Shown here: positions 58,406-64,000 of the stretch, piece by piece
Numbering within the stretch: the first letter of the stretch is position 1
How the letters are laid out: each line of letters opens with the position of its first letter
DNA from: Adiantum capillus-veneris
Lineage: Eukaryota > Streptophyta > Polypodiopsida > Polypodiales > Pteridaceae
NCBI GenBank assembly: GCA_014529385.2
Contig: CM043967.1
Span: forward strand, 129,763,182 to 129,827,181
Reading direction: 5' to 3'
Length of the DNA stretch: 64,000 nucleotides
The notes under the pieces: model-generated
Databases searched by the model: none
The model's input: the letters and a program-made list of their open reading frames with translations, nothing else
Told to the model about the DNA's origin: nothing
Program-made: the position numbers and the translations under genes

Positions 58406-61003
58406 GAAATGATACCGAAGTGGTCTCAAAATGTCGTTAACCTATTAACCTATGGAGGAGAGTTCGATAGAATAGAATACAACCACAAACATATTGCTAT
58501 TCAGCAATCCAAGAATCTTCAATTGGTTGCAGGAAGGTTGTATCAATTGGGAAAGGATCATGTTTTACGACTATGCATCAATCCTGAGGAATATAATATA
58601 TATCTGCGCGAAGCACATGTTCAGGAATGTGCATTTCATTGTTCAAGAAGGAACACATATAGGAATTTGTTACAATTGGGAGTCTATTGGCCAGGAATGA
58701 AAGAAAGCGTACATGAATATGTCACTGTATGTATTGTATGTTCATCAAAACCGCCAGCAAAGTATTCGACATTATATCAGATAATGATCGCTCCAGAATG
58801 GAGTCAGTATATTGTTGAATATCTCACAAATAGAACTTTCCCAGAAGGAACGTCAAAAGCTCGTCAGAAATCTGTAGAGACAGAAGCTAGAGATTACGCT
58901 TTAATAGGAGATCAACTCTATAAGAGAGGTAAAGACAACCAGCTTAGGATTTGCGCATCAGAGACTGAGTATGTGATAATACTAGAGCAAGCTCATGGAG
59001 GAGTAGGTGGAGGCCATTTCTCAGGTGATAAGACAACAAAACTTGTCTTAGCCGCAGGAATATGGTGGCCAACATTACATATGGACGCTGAGGAATACGT
59101 TAAACGGTGCGATGACTGTCAGCGGACCAAAGTACCACTTAAAAGAGATGATATGCCGCTTAGACCAATGATGGGGGCAAGAGCTTTTGCAAAATGGGGG
59201 ATTGATTATGTCGGACCCATTTCACCTCCTGCATATAAGACTCATGCACAATACATCATTGTGGCTACAGACTATCTAACAAAGTGGGTCGAAGCAAAGG
59301 CAACTCAAAAAGCGGATGCCAGGACCACGGCACAATTTCTATATGAATACGTCTTTGTACGATATGGATTGCCAATAGAAATTGTGAGTGATCGAGGCAC
59401 ACATTTTATAAATGAAGTGATAGAGATCCTTCTAGATGAATTCATGGTAATCCATAGGAAATTAGCCCCGTATCATCCACAAGCAAACGGACAAGCTGAA
59501 GCAACAAACAAAACCATATGCACGGTCCTCAGGAAGATTGTATCTGAGTCGAGAACTGACTGGGACCAGAAGTTGCATTCAACATTATGGGCATATAGGG
59601 TAGCATATAAAACATCAATAGGAACGACCCCATATAACATGGTTTTTGGGCTAAATGCTATCTTACCAATAGAATTCTTGATTTCAACCTTAAGGGTGGC
59701 TAAGGATCTAGAGTGGACAGAGCACGAGCTTTCTGATAGAATAGATGACCTGGAAAAGCTAGACGAGCTTCGCCTAAAAGCAGTAGCTTCTATCTACGCT
59801 CAAAAAAGGCGACAAAAAGAATTTTTTAATAAGCATGTGCGGACTAAAGAGTTTAAGGTTGGGGACTATGTCCTAGTTTACACTCTGAAACAGCATGCTA
59901 AGAAGCTTAAAAAGCGAGGGATGGGACCTCTGGTGATTAAAGATCTATCACCAAGTGGAGCCGTCAAGCTTGCTACATTAGACGGAGAAGAAATGCCCAA
60001 TTGGATTAGTGGATGCAGAGTGAGAAAGTATCTTTTGCCGCTAACCCAAGACATGCTTCTCAAAATACATCAAGAAAAGCTGCGTGTCCAGAAAAAGAAA
60101 ATGATTTTGGAGGAAGCGCAAGCCGAGGCGAAGGAAAGAATGGAGAAAAGAAGACTACTACGTCAGAAACAGCGCAATGAAGGAGCAATACGAATAAACG
60201 CACTCAGTATAACAGAAATGGATAATGACAAAGAAGAACCCATCATTGAATGCAAAGTAGGAACCAACCAAATTAAAGCCAAAGCACTATTGGATTCAGG
60301 AGCTCAAACTAACCTACTTTCACTCAGTTTGTATAGACAATTGACAAATGACACTAAACTACAAACTGCCAAGCAAGAGTTAAAGAGTTACTCTGAGAAT
60401 TCAATCAAAATTGTCGGATGTATAGTTTTACATATACAGATTAACCAGTATGTGTATCCTCATATGTTTTACATGGTTGAAGACCAAGCTACACAACATC
60501 CATTATTGCTAGGACAACCATGGCAGAAGCAATACAATGCAATGATTGACTGGAGTTCTAAATCAGTGCTTATCAAATACGAAGGTGAAAGTCAATCAGT
60601 TAAGTTCACCAAAGGAGAAGAGCCAACTCCAAAGGACGAATCCAAAGACAAAGGTAAACAACAACCAGAGAAAAAGAAGAAGCAATGGCAACCAAAAGTT
60701 TCTATACAACCGGATTACTCTTCGACGAGGAATTCTCAACAGTGGATAAGGAAGACAAGCAATAATATAACAGCTCAACCTTGGGAAAAAATGGAGTCAA
60801 AGTTGGTATGGAGACCAAAAAAGGTTGTGCCAGAGAACACAAAGGTGGAAAACAGAGTCTTCAATACCAGACAACAGAGTGATTCCAGACAATCAAGGAC
60901 AGTGAAACAGATCTGGATTCCAAAGAAGTTCATGACGGCACAAAGCTATAGCAAGCAAATTTGGATCCCAAAGATTTGTAAACAGGAACTCCCTTCAGTA
61001 TAA
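58379..61003 (+). CDS. integrase with duplicated zinc module and C-terminal retropepsin
   Basis: An 874-codon open frame, the longest in the window. Residues 1-125 and 127-251 are two copies of a linker plus H2C2 zinc-binding module; ligands are H80, H87, C118, C121 and H206, H213, C244, C247, each exactly 126 apart. The integrase core follows (about 265-430) with D276, D338 and E374, a canonical D,D35E triad. A C-terminal domain (EFKVGDYVLVY, about 490-560) and a charged coiled-coil-like stretch (565-600) follow. At about 605-735 is a retropepsin-like domain: ALLDSGAQTN (D639) and HPLLLGQPW. The tail (745-874) is basic with repeated W-x-P-K motifs. The start is the first ATG; the true polyprotein began upstream, before the frameshift. 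Confidence 0.85.
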   Translation: MPDAYLFNIEMIPKWSQNVVNLLTYGGEFDRIEYNHKHIAIQQSKNLQLVAGRLYQLGKDHVLRLCINPEEYNIYLREAHVQECAFHCSRRNTYRNLLQLGVYWPGMKESVHEYVTVCIVCSSKPPAKYSTLYQIMIAPEWSQYIVEYLTNRTFPEGTSKARQKSVETEARDYALIGDQLYKRGKDNQLRICASETEYVIILEQAHGGVGGGHFSGDKTTKLVLAAGIWWPTLHMDAEEYVKRCDDCQRTKVPLKRDDMPLRPMMGARAFAKWGIDYVGPISPPAYKTHAQYIIVATDYLTKWVEAKATQKADARTTAQFLYEYVFVRYGLPIEIVSDRGTHFINEVIEILLDEFMVIHRKLAPYHPQANGQAEATNKTICTVLRKIVSESRTDWDQKLHSTLWAYRVAYKTSIGTTPYNMVFGLNAILPIEFLISTLRVAKDLEWTEHELSDRIDDLEKLDELRLKAVASIYAQKRRQKEFFNKHVRTKEFKVGDYVLVYTLKQHAKKLKKRGMGPLVIKDLSPSGAVKLATLDGEEMPNWISGCRVRKYLLPLTQDMLLKIHQEKLRVQKKKMILEEAQAEAKERMEKRRLLRQKQRNEGAIRINALSITEMDNDKEEPIIECKVGTNQIKAKALLDSGAQTNLLSLSLYRQLTNDTKLQTAKQELKSYSENSIKIVGCIVLHIQINQYVYPHMFYMVEDQATQHPLLLGQPWQKQYNAMIDWSSKSVLIKYEGESQSVKFTKGEEPTPKDESKDKGKQQPEKKKKQWQPKVSIQPDYSSTRNSQQWIRKTSNNITAQPWEKMESKLVWRPKKVVPENTKVENRVFNTRQQSDSRQSRTVKQIWIPKKFMTAQSYSKQIWIPKICKQELPSV

Positions 61004-61321
61004 TCAACGGAAACTCCTAGGTATTTCAAGTCGAGGAAATCAACACAAAGAACAAAGCAGGTTTGGGTCGCAGAGAGTTTGTGGCAAGCACAAGTGAAGC
61101 GGAAGCAGATTTGGATTGTAAAAAAGAACAACAAAGTAAAGAAGAATCCATCTACTGATTCTACTACCGAAGTGCCAAAACCAACCCAAAACCCGACCAC
61201 CAATCCTTCAATCAAACAAAGAGCAGCTTTATTGGAAAGACTGTTGTATCATCGCTCTACAATTGCATTGGGAACTTATGACCAAAACAACTACAATGCT
61301 TCACCCACAGACACTTCATAG
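61004..61321 (+). pseudogene. in-frame continuation of the W-x-P-K tail past a stop
   Basis: After the stop at 61001-61003 the same frame stays open to 61321 and keeps the same character: KQVWVAESL and KQIWIVKKN continue the motif series, then a Thr/Pro/Asn-rich end. The stop is probably a recent point change, so the ancestral protein was about 105 residues longer. Confidence 0.6.
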
Positions 61322-61342
61322 TCGTCCGGGAGGACTCAGACT

Positions 61343-61356
61343 AAGAGGGGGGGAGG
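61343..61356 (+). promoter_or_regulatory. purine tract after pol, PPT-like
   Basis: AAGAGGGGGGGAGG lies 21 bp after the end of the pol frame. No LTR start follows it, so it is either an internal purine tract or the relic of a PPT. Confidence 0.4.
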
Positions 61357-62940
61357 TATACAGGTATATAGGAGTTACAAAGCAGCTACAAGTGCCAAAA
61401 ACAAAGAAAAACAAAAATTATATTACAAGGGCAGTGTCTTACATGATTTTGCAATTTTTATATTTGATTGCGGATATTGATAATATTTATGCCCTTATAT
61501 ACCTTGTTTTGCAACAAGAAGAGATCAAATGATGAATTTGGGTCTCTAGATGTGTAAATATCACTAAATAAGAGTGTTTTTGGAGCTAAAAAGTGGTAAT
61601 CCAAGTCCAGAAATCACAAATAATTGTATATTCATATACACAGAGTATGTTTGGAATGTTTGGAATTTTTTGGCTTCAATTTGCTATTTTCCTTTATTTT
61701 TTATGATTTTCTTGATAAAAGTAAAAGAAAAATAAAAAAGCAGGTGAAACGAGATCAGAAAAAAGAAAGAATAGATGTTGATGATCCTAATGACAAGGGC
61801 AACCCATGGTAAAAATTGAGTACAATTCGGGAAAAGTTGCGCAAAGCCCGAAATGACAGAATTTTGGCAAAGTGGACAGATTTCTCAGAAACAGGTCAAA
61901 CGGAGTCCAAATTGAGAAATTTCAAATCCTAAAGTGCATTTCACGACGAGATAGGAGCACATGTCAAATTTGGTAACAAGTGATCCGGGAAGTCCGAAGT
62001 TAAGTATTTTTCACTTCACTTTCAAGCTCATTTCCACTATTACCTTCTTGGAGAGAGCAAAGAGCACACAGGAGCATCCAACCTTCTACAACCTTCTACG
62101 ACTGCTACGAGAGCTCAGAGGACACCAGACATGAGAGGTAGACTCGTTGCCATAAGCTTTTGATGCTTATCATTAACTTTTGTCGCGAAAACTGACCAAA
62201 ACCAAGAAACAAGAGCAGACGGGGAATGCGGTAGAATGCTAGGTAGTGGCACAACCGCTTGATCAAACCTTGCAAGAACTTATAGGTGGGTTACCCTAGT
62301 ATAGAAGATGGGATTCTAACACTCAAAGCTCGAGAAAGAACGACTGGAAAAACCCTAGGTCAACAAAGCCTGCAAGAGGCAAATAGGAAAAAGTTGTCGA
62401 AACGACACAAAACTTCTCAGGAAGCTTAACAACATCGAGGGCAATGCAACCATGGAGTATCTCCAGGTTTGGACCACCAAAAGTAGGTCGGAACAACCGA
62501 TTCGGCTGCGGACACACAAAGCGTCATTTTAGCATAACGGCTGAAATTGACGACCGAATGAAATGAAACTTCACAAGCAGCTTCAAATATACATGGATGA
62601 CTTATGTTTGCAAGCAAAACCCAAAAGAAAGCTGATTCACTTACCGATGGTGAAAAAGACACTTTCGGGCAACCAAAAGGAGAAAGATGGAGAACGGGAA
62701 GCCAAAGTCAAGTTCAACCAAATAGATGGCTTCACAACATATCCAATGAGCTGGAAATGCAACTCTCGAGAAGAAAAGTTGAAGAAATTCAACTCCAAGG
62801 CAAAAAGACGACTTCGGAGACTGAAATGCCTATAAGGGGGCTTTTTAGCTAAACTAATGACTTTTTAAGTTGAAAACTAGTTAGCAGGGCTTAGGGCACT
62901 AGCACAAAGCATTCTTTGCACAAAAAGACCAACATTTCAA
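61357..62940. other. 3' non-coding region of the gypsy element
   Basis: AT-rich, with short frames only (61624-61812, 62563-62852) and no recognisable motif. It connects pol to the second palindrome array. Confidence 0.5.
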
Positions 62941-62944
62941 GAAA

Positions 62945-63954
62945 AGACATCATACGCGTATGATGTCTCACAGCATGAATTTCACATCCATTTCAACATT
63001 TGAGTGCATAGCCTGATTCCACATGTTAATCACATCCTATGAACCAAGTATCATGAGAATTGGAGTTAGAAAACCCAAGGAAAACCAAAAAGACGCAAAG
63101 TAGGCCATAAAATTCATTTTTGGTCCTAATTTTGTCAAAATAACTCCAAACTCATTGAAACTTTGTAGGATTGTTGATTAACACATCTACAAGCTATCTG
63201 GAACCAAAAAGCACCATTTTGACACAAAAGACATCATACGCGTATGATGTCTATTTGCACTTACAGAGCCAAAACTGCTCATTTGTCATCATACATCCAT
63301 TATATATATCTTATACATGCTACATATGAAATTTGGAACCATTTGGTCAAGAGGATCACCCCATTAGCCCAATTGAGGGAAAATCTTTCACCTAAAGCCT
63401 ATTTTTGGCCCAAATCCAACATACTCAAGTGCAAACCAAGATTTGAGTAGATATAGTCCTTCACTAGTACATGGGGAGTCCACAGAACCAATCCCATGAA
63501 AAATTGATGAAAAAGACATCATACGCGTATGATGTCTCCAGAGCCATTTTTAGCCCAAAATCTATCCAAACTTCATAAATCCACTGAATAAGCCTATCTA
63601 AAGCCAAATCCAAGCTTATAGAGAAATTTGGTCCAAAAATACACTAAAGATATCATACGCGTATGATGTCTCACTATGTGATTTTGCCACCTCAGGGCTT
63701 CAACCACCAAACAGAAGTGATCTACATGCCATTTGAAAGTGAACCACCAAGTTTTATCCAATTTGGATCATAAAATCCAAATCCCTTTCAAAATTTTGCC
63801 AAGAGCCAGAACTGGACTAAACTGGCCAAAACTTGACCAAATGGGATCCAAATTCAAATCCAAGCATATGATACTCATGTATACACTATCAGCTACAAGC
63901 ACAACCAATATGAAGTCATTTTGACACAAAAGACATCATACGCGTATGATGTCT
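62945..63954. repeat. 3' palindrome array, AGACATCATACG-type, five copies
   Basis: Copies at 62945-62968, 63229-63252, 63514-63537, 63648-63671 (one arm change) and 63931-63954; the other four are perfect. Spacings are 284, 285, 134 and 283 bp. Flanks share words such as GACACAAA before the palindrome and TTTGGATCATAA between copies, so the unit is a diverged tandem repeat of about 280 bp. The array may continue past the window end. Confidence 0.92.
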
Positions 63955-64000
63955 CCAGCATGATTTTGAGCCCATTTTGCATATTTTTTCACCTACCTTG

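Larger units (their letters stand above)
54713..64000 (+). mobile_element. Ty3/gypsy LTR retrotransposon with tRNA-Asp-type PBS and palindrome arrays
   Basis: Starts with a 958-bp LTR inserted in the 3' LTR of the preceding element, then a tRNA-Asp-type primer-binding site, a 1.4-kb leader with four palindromes, a pol region (57087-61321), and a long 3' non-coding region with five more palindromes that runs off the window. No 3' LTR is seen, so the element is longer than 9.3 kb. Long LTR, Asp PBS and long 3' region recall the Tat/Athila branch of plant gypsy elements, but the domain order is unusual. Damage to pol is slight. Confidence 0.8.

Noticed and set aside
61343-61356. True polypurine tract ending the 54.7 kb element
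   Set aside because: No TGTTGAG-type LTR start follows, and the palindrome array continues far beyond, so the element probably ends outside the window.
56209-63954. Regularly spaced palindromes resembling a CRISPR array
   Set aside because: Spacers are about 280 bp and related to each other, the copies flank a gypsy pol, and the DNA is eukaryotic; no cas genes.

Overview
The window looks like nuclear DNA from a land plant with a large, repeat-rich genome. There is one clearly recognisable host gene in 64 kb: a 13-exon plant-type FKBP62/ROF1-like peptidyl-prolyl isomerase on the minus strand (35517-38454). Nearly everything else is nested, mostly decayed retroelement DNA with long AG/CT microsatellites. 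I cannot name the species; AG/CT tracts of this length and one gene per 64 kb are compatible with a fern, gymnosperm or other large-genome plant. There are no bacterial-style operons, CRISPR arrays or rRNA genes.

Layout. 1-2.6 kb: unassigned. 2.6-7.0 kb: minus-strand LTR-element remnant. 7.1-10.5 kb: decayed plus-strand Ty3/gypsy gag-pol, cut in the RT by a probable minus-strand LTR (10.5-11.0 kb). 11.97-15.35 kb: minus-strand LINE with ORF1, endonuclease and only the first part of RT, preceded by a poly-C tract. 15.4-20.5 kb: unassigned DNA with a tRNA-derived SINE-like unit and local tandem duplications. 20.6-25.3 kb: minus-strand Ty3/gypsy element (gag, protease, RT) whose 3' side carries an array of CATGGATCG-type palindromes; a 1.3-kb TRIM-like element (23.25-24.53 kb) is nested in it. 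25.27-30.70 kb: a complete non-coding LTR retrotransposon (minus) with 134-143-bp LTRs, tRNA-iMet-type PBS, PPT and an AGTGA target duplication. 30.7-35.5 kb: unassigned plus mini- and microsatellites. 35.5-38.6 kb: the FKBP gene with a perfect heat-shock element upstream. 38.85-39.56 kb: 5'-truncated LINE with a 12-bp target duplication. 39.6-42.2 kb: two LTRs in head-to-head position and a plus-strand second copy of the 25-30 kb non-coding family. 43.3-46.9 kb: LTR element with gag, zinc knuckle and protease, cut by another element. 46.9-54.7 kb: two copies, inverted to each other, of a second non-coding LTR family. 54.7-64 kb: a Ty3/gypsy element with a tRNA-Asp-type PBS that extends past the window end.

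The most unusual material is in the last element and in its counterpart at 20.6-21.8 kb. Both carry perfect or near-perfect palindromes with a CGCG centre, repeated with the same rhythm (about 280 bp with one interval of about 115-134 bp), although the palindromes differ in sequence. The last element also has a pol with an unusual order: truncated RT, RNase H, two tandem copies of the integrase zinc-binding module exactly 126 residues apart, a D,D35E integrase, then a retropepsin-like protease after the integrase, and a tail of repeated W-x-P-K motifs. All coordinates come from reading the sequence by eye; similarities were judged without alignment software or databases.
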